A program made the position numbers and the translations under genes. Source: JACPVU01 sp964373255 (GTDB lineage Archaea > Aenigmatarchaeota > Aenigmatarchaeia > GW2011-AR5). From it: DNA of 64,000 bases. The stretch is taken from positions 3,071 to 67,070 of the forward strand of contig CAYJTG010000008.1 in assembly GCA_964373255.1 (NCBI GenBank), read 5' to 3'. This document shows positions 9,079 to 17,160 of the stretch, piece after piece. Each line of letters begins with the position of its first letter. The first letter of the stretch is position 1. The notes under the pieces are model-generated. The model was not told the origin of the DNA, made no database searches, and saw only the letters and a list, made by a program, of their open reading frames with translations.

Positions 9079-9124
9079 CCGATAATATTAACTGATAATA
9101 ATATCGGTCGCCCGTCTTATATAA
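9079..9124 (-). promoter_or_regulatory. TATA box and operator-like inverted repeat
   Basis: TTATATAA at 9117-9124 is a TATA box for the leftward operon. Between it and the GTG start at 9059 lies an imperfect inverted repeat, CCGATAATATT / AATAATATCGG at 9079-9107 (9 of 11 pairs). A repressor bound there would cover the likely transcription start. An extra CCGATAAAAC half-site sits next to it at about 9070. Confidence 0.55.
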
Positions 9125-9156
9125 TTTTTGATAATGCACCAGATAAGCTACCACAG

Positions 9157-9385
9157 GATTGTATCCAATAAGCGTATGATGATGGTCAACGTAGCGGTAT
9201 ACGTCTCTTGACGTATACCGCAGCTAGAGACATCGTCTATCGACGATGTCTCTCACGTTGACCATCATACTTAAAATAGTATCTCCGAAAGTGAGGTACA
9301 CGCCTCTTGGCGTATACCTCGGTAGAGGATTACTGCCAACAGGCAGTAATCCAACTTTCGGAGATACTGTAAAATGGATACAATC
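9157..9385 (-). mobile_element. Family A palindromic element A1, itself carrying a family B insertion
   Basis: Termini GATTGTATCC / GGATACAATC, flanked by the 9-bp duplication CTACCACAG (9148-9156 and 9386-9394). Inside the outer stem (ATGATGGTCAACGT / ACGTTGACCATCAT) are two 12-bp hairpin arms, GCGGTATACGTC-loop and AGAGACATCGTC-loop, separated by AGCT. Its orientation is opposite to most copies. A B element and its 5-bp duplication occupy 9277-9374; without them the copy is 131 bp, exactly the length of A2, A3 and A7. Confidence 0.92.
9277..9369 (+). mobile_element. Family B palindromic element B1 (inserted in A1)
   Basis: 93 bp with ends N-AGTATCTCCGAAAGT / ACTTTCGGAGATACT-N, flanked by the 5-bp duplication TAAAA (9272-9276, 9370-9374). 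It contains two arms, GAGGTAcACGCC-TCTT-GGCGTATACCTC (one mismatch) and GATTACTGCC-AACA-GGCAGTAATC. Uninterrupted A copies read CATACTTAAAATGGATAC at this point, which directly shows the pre-insertion site. Confidence 0.95.
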
Positions 9386-9452
9386 CTACCACAGCTTTAC
9401 AGTAAATTATATATACTGTTCATTGTCATATAATCTCAGAAATGGTGAATAA

Positions 9453-10034
9453 ATGAAGTCGAAAATTGCAATTGTATTTTTAGTCGTGGTTCTGGCGTCG
9501 TCATTAATAGCGTTCGCAGACACGATAACGACGCCTGTGAGGTTTCTTCTGCCGACAACGATTTCATTTACGCTCTCGGTGCCGGGCAACAATGCGACAT
9601 CGTTCTCTTCAGGGCAGACAACAACGACGATAAGGTTCAACAGCACTATAACCAATACGATCAAATTAAATGCGACACCTGCGGGCGGCGCGCAGCAGAC
9701 AGCTGCCATACCGATATTCAACTACACGAATACCGGGAATACTTATCTGAACATAACTGTGAACTTTTCGACAGCACTGCCGGCTGGCGTTACGGTGAGG
9801 GCGGGCTGGGCTGACGGCGCTTACCAGTCGAGCTGCACAGCGTCTGTCATACCAAGCACGACGGCCTGCGTAAATGTCACGGCTGGTGGCAACGTAGCTG
9901 TTGCGAACCTGAGCACGACCGGCGGGGCAGGCGGGTCGTTTCGTGATGTCTGGCTCTGGGCGGATTACAATAGCACCGTAGCTGTTGGCACAGACAGCAC
10001 CGTGAATCTAGTTCACACCAGCGTGACGGGATAG
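9453..10034 (+). CDS. Secreted protein sharing the C-terminal domain of the large surface protein
   Basis: 193 residues with a signal peptide (MKSKIAIVFLVVVLASSLIAFA). The mature part aligns with the last about 130 residues of the 874-residue protein encoded divergently: FNSTITNTIKLNAT, NTGNTYLNITVNFS, LPAGVTVRAGW, two Cys in SSCTASVIPSTTACVN and a WLWADYN motif. It is rich in N-x-S/T sequons. Likely a cell-surface structural or partner protein. The shared module could be an assembly or anchoring domain; this is inference. Confidence 0.85.
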   Translation: MKSKIAIVFLVVVLASSLIAFADTITTPVRFLLPTTISFTLSVPGNNATSFSSGQTTTTIRFNSTITNTIKLNATPAGGAQQTAAIPIFNYTNTGNTYLNITVNFSTALPAGVTVRAGWADGAYQSSCTASVIPSTTACVNVTAGGNVAVANLSTTGGAGGSFRDVWLWADYNSTVAVGTDSTVNLVHTSVTG

Positions 10035-10041
10035 TCAATCA

Positions 10042-10150
10042 CCAGCCACTAAAGGGGCTGGCGTGCATCAAGGCAAAACATTAGCCTGTCGTTTCAGCAT
10101 TTTTCATCCTGCAGCTAAATCAGCGGGCGTTCTTTCGACTTACTTGTAAA
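10042..10150 (+). repeat. Dispersed repeat copy R1 (partner at 26767)
   Basis: Begins with a hairpin CCAGCC/GGCTGG (10042-10061), continues GGCTGGCGTGCATCAAGGCAA, and ends CGTTCTTTCGACTTACTTGT. The same two blocks recur at 26767-26819 with a shorter middle. It lies directly after the stop of the secreted-protein gene. The subterminal hairpin is reminiscent of IS200/IS605 ends, but no transposase is near; it may be a remnant. Confidence 0.6.
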
Positions 10151-10226
10151 TGAGATTCTGCTTGTTCTGAAAGTAGTTTTTTATATCTTAATGTTTATTA
10201 ATTATAGTGCAGATTTTGGTGTGATC

Positions 10227-11090
10227 ATGAAAAAAAACAGAAAAAAAATAAACAGCCAGCTAGCGTATCTTGCTATAATTATTATTCTAGGCGTAACGGT
10301 TATCGGCTATACTGCACTGAGCAAGCCGGCGGAAACAAAAAACTACGGCACAATCGAGGAGAAGATTCAGGCCGAGCTTGAGGCTGCGCAGGCAAAGACC
10401 ACAAGGCCGGATTATCTGCCTTCTGCGGTCTATAGAAATCTTCCTGCATTTCCAAGCGATTTCTATCCTGTAGATTTGTTAATAGGCATTGGCAGAATAA
10501 TCGATCTCGTAAACCTTGAGGAAAAATACTGGAAGCAGCCTGAATTCTACCCGCTGTTCGAGGAGAATATAAACCTGATAGCGAACCCCTCTAGAGGCAG
10601 ATTCTATGGCATCGGCTACGGCGCTTATCCGGGCGATATAGGGACAGAGGCGTCGCCTGGCGACGACTTCACCGTAGCGTCATTCTTCCACACATCCTGG
10701 CTGGTAGAGACATATCAAGGAATGAAAATGGATGTAGTCTATCCGACTATTTCAGCGATACCAAACACCGATTTAAATGGCACGCAGATGGTTATCGAGC
10801 AGGACCCGGAAAAGGTAAAGGATTATTTTGAAGTCACAACAAATCCTAGTGTATTTCTTCTGGAGTCTGTAAACCCGATCTTCGGCTACAACTGGACTGT
10901 AAGGGTTCTTGTTCATATCAAGATTAAACCTGATACGCCAAAAGGCACATACGTTGTAGGCATAAATCCTGGCACTCCGCCTGCTGAGTACAGCCAGCGA
11001 TGGGTGAGGCAGTACCTGACAAAATACGTTGACGTTTCATCGGCTGTTATTGGAAGACCGTATGTTCGTGTGATAGTTGATGTGAAGTAA
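10227..11090 (+). CDS. Membrane-anchored exported protein, paralogue of the gene at 5371
   Basis: 287 residues from the ATG at 10227, preceded by GGTGTGATC. A basic N-terminus and a hydrophobic segment at about 10-32 (LAYLAIIIILGVTVIGYTAL) form an uncleaved anchor; there is no lipobox Cys, unlike the paralogue. The extracytoplasmic part shares YRNLPAFPSDFYPVD, KQPEFYPLFEE, GYGAYPG, HTSWLVETYQGMK and PDTPKGTYVVGINPGTPP with the 5371 gene. Function unknown. The two copies flank the large surface protein, suggesting a common surface role. Confidence 0.8.
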   Translation: MKKNRKKINSQLAYLAIIIILGVTVIGYTALSKPAETKNYGTIEEKIQAELEAAQAKTTRPDYLPSAVYRNLPAFPSDFYPVDLLIGIGRIIDLVNLEEKYWKQPEFYPLFEENINLIANPSRGRFYGIGYGAYPGDIGTEASPGDDFTVASFFHTSWLVETYQGMKMDVVYPTISAIPNTDLNGTQMVIEQDPEKVKDYFEVTTNPSVFLLESVNPIFGYNWTVRVLVHIKIKPDTPKGTYVVGINPGTPPAEYSQRWVRQYLTKYVDVSSAVIGRPYVRVIVDVK

Positions 11091-11115
11091 AGAAATCCGA
11101 AGATTGTTTCTGGTT

Positions 11116-11246
11116 GATTGTATCCATTTTAAGTATGATGGTCAACGTGAGAGACATCGTCGATAGACGATGTCTCTAGCTGCGGTATACGTCAAGAGAC
11201 GTATACCGCTACGTTGACCATCATCATACGTTTATTGGATACAATC
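11116..11246 (+). mobile_element. Family A palindromic element A2
   Basis: 131 bp, GATTGTATCC...GGATACAATC, flanked by the 9-bp duplication TTTCTGGTT (11107-11115 and 11247-11255). Arms are AGAGACATCGTC-GATA-GACGATGTCTCT and GCGGTATACGTC-AAGA-GACGTATACCGC, joined by AGCT inside the stem ATGGTCAACGT/ACGTTGACCAT. This is the cleanest intact reference copy in the window. Confidence 0.95.
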
Positions 11247-11398
11247 TTTCTGGTTTTCTGTTTCAAAAACCTGATTCATGATGCAAAATTCATATAGCCA
11301 TTATAGTGAACCCCGAAAAGAATCTGGACATGTGTAGAACTATAAAAGCAGCATTCTTTCATACTAATTATATAAATTCTCCTGAAAATAGAGTTATT

Positions 11399-13084
11399 AT
11401 GAATGTGCATTCACTGCTGCTCTTATTTCTGATACTGATAATTTCATCGACAGTAGCAGCGGATTCCACCAGTGTTCCTTTGAGAATCCTTGTCGGCGAG
11501 AAATCTCTCCATGCGCGCCTGGATTTTTTTGACCTCGACAAGCCCGGCAACCAGGCACTGTCAATAATATTAGTAGACTCGCTCGACAAGCCTGTGGAGA
11601 ATGCTACTATTAATATAACAATCAGGAGCCCGTTGGGAAACCGCACATCGTTTATTTTAAGCCCAACAAGAACTGGAAATTACTCGATGAATCACAGCTT
11701 TGAAAATCTGGGATACTATAATATTTCCGTAAGCATAACACATACGGAATTTCCCGGAATATCAGGCTACAAGACTGTATACGTGGGCCTTGTAGAGTTT
11801 TCTGAGTTCTTGAACGACCACAACGCATATCAGGGTACGACTGCATTCTTCCGCCTTACGGCACGAAACATCGGCAACGCCTCGTCAAGGATAATTCCTG
11901 CCATAAACATATTTGATTCCAGCAGGACGCTTATATTTTCAAGGCAGGGCACATCGACAACCATAGAAGGAAACAAGACCCTGGCGCTGCTGCAGTACAA
12001 TACCCTGATTTTTAGCGTCAGCAGCACGCCTGTAGGCGACTACACCGTATCGGCATACATTATTTTTACTGACGAAAACAATAATACGCTCACAACACCG
12101 AACAGGACGTCGGCACTGAAAATATTGGCAACGCCAACAGCTACTACTTTGACAGGCACTGGCACCATTGCGCCCGTAGGAGCGACATCCGTCATAGTAA
12201 CCAGAATAATAGACGAGTCGCAGGCGCCGGATATACCGCCGCCCACAATTGAGTTCCTTCAGTTTGCCAGCATGCCAATGCTTGTTGAGATGAACCCTGG
12301 CGAGCAGAGAACAGAAAGCATTGTGGTGCATAATCCGGAAGACCAGCCAATAACCAATGTAAGAACGGCAATCGAGGGGATACCGCCTGAATGGTTTTCC
12401 ATTGCTGACGGCTCATTCTCGATAGGCGCCGGGAACGACCACGTGGTTATTGTTTCATTGAATATTCCGCAGAATATCATACCTGGCAATTACCAGCTTA
12501 AAATAAGATTTGACAACGGCCGGTTCATCCGGGATTTCTTCACTATAGTGAGAATAAATGCGCTTCAGACAGCATCACAGGCAGATGTTTTCATCTCAAA
12601 AACAGTGGAAGTAAAAGAGATTGAGAAGCAGACAAACCTCGTCATAAAAGTCAGAAACAAGGAAAAGCCAGTTGAATCGCTGAGCATCGTCGAAAAGATA
12701 GACAAAAAAATCGCCTCGCACGTTGATGAGATCGTGTTCTCGCAGCAGCCTTCGCGCATAATACAGCCTGACCCGGTCGTTGAGTTCACGTTCTTCAGCC
12801 TCAAACCATTTGAGGAGAGGAATATCACATACAACGTCAAGAAGATCATCAATACTACAAGCCCGTTTGTATTTACCTCCATTGAGCAGACGACCTCGAC
12901 GATAAAGCCGACAGCAGCCGTGACAGAAACCGTCAAAGAAATTCCCATGCTTCTTGTCGGCGCTGCAACCATCGGCGCTATCGCTGTGATCGTGCTCGTG
13001 CGGGAAATCAGGAAGAAACGCAGGATAAGAAAAGACCTAGAAGAAGCAAAGAAGGTTGTTGTAAGGGTGCGGGTGGAGCCGTAG
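11399..13084 (+). CDS. Exported membrane-anchored protein with NEW3/CARDB-like domains
   Basis: 561 residues from the ATG at 11399, which starts a signal peptide (MNVHSLLLLFLILIISSTVA). The ectodomain is built of beta-sandwich repeats. One at about 315-400 has the NEW3-like pattern (MNPGEQRTESIVVHNPEDQP, then IPPEWFS, then IPGNYQLKI). A single C-terminal membrane helix (LLVGAATIGAIAVIVLV) is followed by a basic cytoplasmic tail. Similar single-pass proteins often sit beside archaeal pilus genes. Function is not assignable. The longer upstream frame is rejected because the signal peptide fixes the start. Confidence 0.82.
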   Translation: MNVHSLLLLFLILIISSTVAADSTSVPLRILVGEKSLHARLDFFDLDKPGNQALSIILVDSLDKPVENATINITIRSPLGNRTSFILSPTRTGNYSMNHSFENLGYYNISVSITHTEFPGISGYKTVYVGLVEFSEFLNDHNAYQGTTAFFRLTARNIGNASSRIIPAINIFDSSRTLIFSRQGTSTTIEGNKTLALLQYNTLIFSVSSTPVGDYTVSAYIIFTDENNNTLTTPNRTSALKILATPTATTLTGTGTIAPVGATSVIVTRIIDESQAPDIPPPTIEFLQFASMPMLVEMNPGEQRTESIVVHNPEDQPITNVRTAIEGIPPEWFSIADGSFSIGAGNDHVVIVSLNIPQNIIPGNYQLKIRFDNGRFIRDFFTIVRINALQTASQADVFISKTVEVKEIEKQTNLVIKVRNKEKPVESLSIVEKIDKKIASHVDEIVFSQQPSRIIQPDPVVEFTFFSLKPFEERNITYNVKKIINTTSPFVFTSIEQTTSTIKPTAAVTETVKEIPMLLVGAATIGAIAVIVLVREIRKKRRIRKDLEEAKKVVVRVRVEP

Positions 13085-13116
13085 GCGCGCAAACATGCTA
13101 TATAATTTTTTCTTCA

Positions 13117-13135
13117 TTTCTGAACTTTTCAGAAA
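13117..13135. terminator. Hairpin between convergent genes
   Basis: TTTCTGAA / TTCAGAAA with a short loop, preceded by a T-run, between the stop at 13084 and the minus-strand stop at 13181. It could end transcription from either side. Confidence 0.4.
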
Positions 13136-13180
13136 CCCGTGAAAAGAATCCGGAAAGAAATGCATGAAAGGGTATTATAA

Positions 13181-13633
13181 TTACTTCAGCTTTATCCTTA
13201 TCTCGGCATTCTGGTTTGTTTTTATCGTAATGGTTTTATTCGCATACGCAGGCATATTAGAAAATTTATCGAGCACTATAATACCCTTTGACTGCGGGTA
13301 AAGAATGTCAGGCGCTATATCGGTCAGGATCTCTGCGTTCTCAGCAAAGACCTTGAACCCGGACAGTGGCACGTCGCCGGAGTTCTTTACCGTGATCGCA
13401 ATTATGTCCTCGGTCTCGAACGCGTCCACGTATGAGAACGAGCCCACGAGGCTGTTTCCTGACACGATTTTATCGAGCGCGTCCTTTGGCATGTCCAGGA
13501 ATTCCACAAGCGTCTGGTATTTTGCCCCGAAATCTTGCTGTGCCGAACTGAGCTGCAGGAATATAAAAGACAGCAGTCCGATTATGAATGTGAATATGAC
13601 TGCAAGCACGTAGATCGTATCTGAGCCTTTCAT
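13181..13633 (-). CDS. Single-pass membrane protein, FlaF/FlaG or pilin-like
   Basis: 150 residues. N-terminal MKGSDTIYVLAVIFTFIIGLLSFIFLQ is a pilin-like hydrophobic helix without the canonical QxSxEY site; the rest is a beta-sandwich (AITVKNSGDVPLSGFKVFAEN...) like archaellum stator or CARDB-type domains. Its start overlaps the stop of the multi-spanning membrane gene upstream by 4 bp, so the two form an operon. Likely an accessory part of the neighbouring pilus system, by context and shape only. Confidence 0.65.
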   Translation of the reverse strand: MKGSDTIYVLAVIFTFIIGLLSFIFLQLSSAQQDFGAKYQTLVEFLDMPKDALDKIVSGNSLVGSFSYVDAFETEDIIAITVKNSGDVPLSGFKVFAENAEILTDIAPDILYPQSKGIIVLDKFSNMPAYANKTITIKTNQNAEIRIKLK

Positions 13634-14259
13634 TTTTTATCACTCTTTTTTCGAACTTCTATTTTCTCCATAAACAGGTTTGGATCATGGGCAGAGAGGT
13701 GTGCGAAGCCGATGTACGCGGCGGTGAAAAATATGTAAGGGATGAAAAGCGGCAGGCCTGCCGGGTCTATAAGCAAAGAAAACGGAAGAGCCGACAGGAA
13801 AACCGTGATGCCTATAATGACTACGAAGGCTATGAGCCGCAGCTCGCCTGTCCTTAGGAGCATGAGAATAACGAAAAACGGGAGCAGATAAACAAGGCAT
13901 ATCATGCGGATAATTATAAGGGCGGCAAATATGTTGCCGGAAAGAATGCTTGGCACGGCGTAAAAAAACATGGAATAGAGCAGAAACATTATCTTGCATT
14001 TCGGATGCAGGAGATAGACTATATAAGACAAAAGCGTGACAATAAAAAATGATGAAACCGCAGAATACAACATATTGTCTATCGGGCTTAGCTCATAAAA
14101 TCCCAGCGCGCCTCTTGCAAGATTCAGGAGTCCGACCAGGAGAAAGGCTTTGGCAAATCTGGCGTTTTTTCTTGACCAGTTGAGATAAACGTAAGCGCAG
14201 CTTATGAATATGACTATGCTTGCTATGATGTTGAGGTATGCAACTAGTTCCAATGACAT
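13630..14259 (-). CDS. Polytopic membrane protein, unknown
   Basis: 209 residues with about six or seven hydrophobic helices and short charged loops; the C-terminal tail KIEVRKKSDKK is cytoplasmic-like. No recognised motif. Translationally coupled to the 150-residue pilin-like gene (4-bp overlap). The 5' side borders element A3. Context suggests a membrane component related to the pilus locus. Confidence 0.65.
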   Translation of the reverse strand: MSLELVAYLNIIASIVIFISCAYVYLNWSRKNARFAKAFLLVGLLNLARGALGFYELSPIDNMLYSAVSSFFIVTLLSYIVYLLHPKCKIMFLLYSMFFYAVPSILSGNIFAALIIIRMICLVYLLPFFVILMLLRTGELRLIAFVVIIGITVFLSALPFSLLIDPAGLPLFIPYIFFTAAYIGFAHLSAHDPNLFMEKIEVRKKSDKK

Positions 14260-14286
14260 ATCTATGCCGCCTTCAAACTTTTGTAA

Positions 14287-14417
14287 GATTGAATTCCATT
14301 AAAGTATGATGGTCGACGTGAGAGGCATTGTCTGTCGACAATGCCTCTAGCTGACATATACGTCAACAGACGTATATGTCTACGTCGACCATCATCATAC
14401 GAATATGGAATTCAATC
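14287..14417 (+). mobile_element. Family A palindromic element A3
   Basis: 131 bp, GATTGAATTCC...GGAATTCAATC, flanked by the 9-bp duplication CTTTTGTAA (14278-14286, 14418-14426). Arms are AGAGGCATTGTC-TGTC-GACAATGCCTCT and GACATATACGTC-AACA-GACGTATATGTC. Compared with A2 most arm differences are paired substitutions. It lies in the divergent gap before the MinD-like gene. Confidence 0.95.
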
Positions 14418-14503
14418 CTTTTGTAATGCTTTTGTAATGTTGATACATAAAGATAATATGCGCGCATGATATAAATAAATATAACGAATCGCAATTAATT
14501 ACT

Positions 14504-15241
14504 ATGGCAAAAATGAATTCAAAAATAATAGGCGTGATGTCGGGCAAGGGCGGCGCCGGCAGGACTGTAATTGCGATAAACCTTGCCGCCATGCTGAAAA
14601 AATTATATAACGCGCGCGTTCTTCTTGCTGACTGCAGCATCAGCAATCCGCACGTAAGCCTGTACCTCGGCATTTTCTCCACGCCGACCACGATTAATGA
14701 CGTGCTGAGAGGGCACGTCGAGCCTGAAAACGCCGTATACAGCAATCCTTCCGGCGTAGACGTGCTTCCTGCATCGCTAAAACTGGATGATTCAAAGGAC
14801 CTGGACCATGAAAAGATGCCCCAGATAATCGAAAATCTTGAAAATAGATACGATTTTATTGTAATAGATACCCCGCCAGGATTCGGCAAAGAGTGCGGAT
14901 ACGCCTTAGAATTATGCAGTGAGTCTGTTATCGTTGCCACGCCGATTGTTCACTCTGTATCGGACGTTATAAAATGCAAACAGCTGTGCGGCGAATTTAA
15001 TGTCAACCCCCTGGGCACAGCCATAAACATGAGAAGGAAAAAGGACTACGAACTCAGCACGGAGGAATTCAGGCAGATGACGCAGACAAATATACTGTGC
15101 GAGATACCGTACATGGATGAAATGGTTGAGAGCACCATATCAAAGACGCCTTTTGTCATTCATAGCCCAAAGCACCAGGATGAATTCAAGAAACTGGCGC
15201 AGTTTGTCTACGGAGCAGGCGCAGACAAAAAAATACCTTGA
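14504..15241 (+). CDS. MinD/ParA-like ATPase with an altered P-loop
   Basis: 245 residues of the SIMIBI class. The deviant Walker A reads GKGGAGRT: the signature Lys of KGG is present, but the usual P-loop Lys is Arg. Switch motif DCSISNPHV replaces the common DxDxxxP. Walker B is FIVIDTPPG. Members position pili, chemosensory arrays or cell-division proteins at membranes. Lying in a type IV pilus cluster it is probably a FlhG/MinD-like placement factor. The Lys to Arg change may lower ATP hydrolysis. Confidence 0.85.
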   Translation: MAKMNSKIIGVMSGKGGAGRTVIAINLAAMLKKLYNARVLLADCSISNPHVSLYLGIFSTPTTINDVLRGHVEPENAVYSNPSGVDVLPASLKLDDSKDLDHEKMPQIIENLENRYDFIVIDTPPGFGKECGYALELCSESVIVATPIVHSVSDVIKCKQLCGEFNVNPLGTAINMRRKKDYELSTEEFRQMTQTNILCEIPYMDEMVESTISKTPFVIHSPKHQDEFKKLAQFVYGAGADKKIP

Positions 15242-15268
15242 TTAAGCATGCCGGCTGAATTACTTTAA

Positions 15269-15362
15269 TAGTATCTCCGAAAGTGAGGTATACGCCTCTT
15301 GGCGTTATACCTCGGTAGAGGATTACTGCCAACAGGCAGTAATCCAACTTTCGGAGATACTA
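15269..15362 (+). mobile_element. Family B palindromic element B2
   Basis: 94 bp (one extra T in the first arm), flanked by the 5-bp duplication TTTAA (15264-15268, 15363-15367). It sits between two convergent genes, and its right duplication contains the stop codon of the zinc-ribbon gene on the minus strand. Confidence 0.95.
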
Positions 15363-15363
15363 T

Positions 15364-16008
15364 TTAACACCTTGTTATCGTTCTTGTCAGCGACCTGTTC
15401 TCGAAGCGGATGATCTTCCCGGCCTTCTGCACGGGCTCCGGGTAGACGACGAATCTGCCGTCAACCTGCTCGCGCAGGTCTGTGTCAAAGTACGCCTCAA
15501 AGTTTTCGTTCGTTCCTTTCTTCACTAATTTTTTGACAAGGCTGTTGATCTTGCCGTGCTCTGACGTGTCAAGGAGAAACTGCACAGTATAATAGTAATC
15601 ATCAGTGTCTGTGTTCTGAAGGGTTATCGTGTAATTATAATAGGCCCCGATCTGGTTGTTCCACTGCTCGTAAAGCAAATGGCTCAAGACACTATATTTC
15701 GGATAATAAGCGTAAACGCCGTCCACTTCGTATGGCACTTCCTCAAAATACTGTTCTTCGACCTCTGTGCATTCTGCGATTACGTTTGCGGTGGAAGAGC
15801 GCATAAAAATAGCCGCCGCGCCCAGGAGAATAACGGCAAGGACAGACAACGCCATAATCTTTGGATAGGACAGCTCTTTGTTGCTGAAGCCTTTTTTTGC
15901 CTCTTTCGGATATACAGCATCGCCATCGATAAGCTCTTTTCCGCATTTTGCGCACGCTGTGACATCTGCCGTGAAATATTTTATATCGCATTCCTTGCAG
16001 TACCGCAT
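15364..16008 (-). CDS. Zinc-ribbon membrane protein
   Basis: 214 residues. N-terminal zinc ribbon with CxxC pairs (MRYCKECDIKYF and TACAKCGKEL), a linker, one membrane helix at about 50-68 (IMALSVLAVILLGAAAIFM), then an extracytoplasmic domain rich in Tyr and beta strands. This zinc ribbon-TM-ectodomain layout is common in archaea and Gram-positive bacteria, usually without known function. It is transcribed toward element B2, whose duplication holds its stop codon. Confidence 0.75.
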   Translation of the reverse strand: MRYCKECDIKYFTADVTACAKCGKELIDGDAVYPKEAKKGFSNKELSYPKIMALSVLAVILLGAAAIFMRSSTANVIAECTEVEEQYFEEVPYEVDGVYAYYPKYSVLSHLLYEQWNNQIGAYYNYTITLQNTDTDDYYYTVQFLLDTSEHGKINSLVKKLVKKGTNENFEAYFDTDLREQVDGRFVVYPEPVQKAGKIIRFENRSLTRTITRC

Positions 16009-16072
16009 TTTACTAATTGAGCCAGACTACTATTTATTAATTTTGGGTTCTTTGGAATTAAAGTATTTTTCA

Positions 16073-16999
16073 TCATACGCCGTACTTCGACTTGTGCGCC
16101 GCATCGAGACGCAGCCATGCGTATGACGAGCCGCTGACGACAGAACCTGTTTGTTCGAGTGCGTCAAAATAAATATAATCAACGTCGCTCTGGTCAGGCT
16201 TTATGGCAAAGCCGTTTGCCTGCAGCTCGGGCAGGTTCACGATTGTCTCCAGACCGATATTAGTCATGCCTGCGTACTTCGGCGATATCGACAGCCGCCC
16301 TTCTAATCGGTCAAGAAAGCTTGGCCCGTTCGTGGATGGCGTGTAGAACTTTTCTGCTATCGCCCTGTCTAAGGCAGCAACGCCGTACACAGTTATATTC
16401 GGGGCGGTCACGGGCACCTTGAAAACGCCGTTTGTTTTCAGCATGTAGAGCGGATCGATTATGCCCTCTATCGAGACGGGAACTGTTGTATTGTAGATGC
16501 GCTCTAGTTTCATAGTGCCTGCGCGGTCGCTCGCGTTCACAAACAATCTCAGGTTCACGCCAAGCCTGTACGTGTCATAAGGCCTAACGACCACGCTGAT
16601 GACCGTGACGTTTGTCCTGAAGCCGTAGACGAGCCCTTTGGCCGCGAGCTCGGACGACCACGAGCGCAGCGTGAAGTCCTGGGAGCTGAGATTAGTAATA
16701 TTGCCGTATATCGTGCCGTTCATCATGAGCTCTACTATTCTCTCTTCTGCATTGATCATTGGCTGGCCGGTTGACTCCATGTCGACAATGGCTGCCTGGA
16801 TTGAGCGGCGGGTTATTATATTCATCGCGCGTGGTATGTCGTTGTCTACAGAAGACGCGTAGCCCGCGAGCCTGTCCCCCAACGCTTTCGTCGTCAGTCC
16901 GCCGGCGGATGTCTGGACAGACGCAAGGTAGACGGTTATTATCAGCACAATCGGCGCTACAAAGATTACTGTTGCCGTTGTATAAAATATGCCTCTCAT
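16073..16999 (-). CDS. Pilin-like exported protein
   Basis: 308 residues from the ATG at 16999, chosen because GGTG lies 8 nt upstream and because it starts directly at MRGIFYTTATVIFVAPIVLI. The N-terminal helix is pilin-like although the usual Q/E cleavage residues are replaced. The ectodomain is about 280 residues with several N-x-S/T sites. It is last in the leftward pilin operon, after the vWA tip protein. Probably a minor pilin or tip-associated subunit. Confidence 0.7.
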   Translation of the reverse strand: MRGIFYTTATVIFVAPIVLIITVYLASVQTSAGGLTTKALGDRLAGYASSVDNDIPRAMNIITRRSIQAAIVDMESTGQPMINAEERIVELMMNGTIYGNITNLSSQDFTLRSWSSELAAKGLVYGFRTNVTVISVVVRPYDTYRLGVNLRLFVNASDRAGTMKLERIYNTTVPVSIEGIIDPLYMLKTNGVFKVPVTAPNITVYGVAALDRAIAEKFYTPSTNGPSFLDRLEGRLSISPKYAGMTNIGLETIVNLPELQANGFAIKPDQSDVDYIYFDALEQTGSVVSGSSYAWLRLDAAHKSKYGV

Positions 17000-17045
17000 T
17001 TCAAACACCAAAATCAATTCTCATCATTTCATTCTATATCTTTTA

Positions 17046-17138
17046 CAGTATCTCCGAAAGTGAGGTATACGCCTCTTGGCGTATACCTCGGTAGAGGATT
17101 ACTGCAAAGAGGCAGTAATCCAACTTTCGGAGATACTG
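17046..17138 (+). mobile_element. Family B palindromic element B3
   Basis: 93 bp, flanked by the 5-bp duplication TTTTA (17041-17045, 17139-17143). The second arm differs in the loop (GATTACTGC-AAAG-AGGCAGTAATC). It lies between two genes of the leftward pilin operon. Confidence 0.95.
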
Positions 17139-17160
17139 TTTTACTTTCATCATCTCGTCA

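Noticed and set aside
9277..9369. Element B as a simple rho-independent-type terminator
   Set aside because: Five near-identical copies with exact target duplications, one of them inside a coding sequence, cannot be explained as terminators, although a terminating side effect is possible.
9157..9385. Elements A and B as CRISPR-like or tRNA-like units
   Set aside because: There are no regularly spaced repeats with unique spacers, and despite the cloverleaf shape there is no T-loop, anticodon or CCA arrangement. Target duplications indicate transposition instead.
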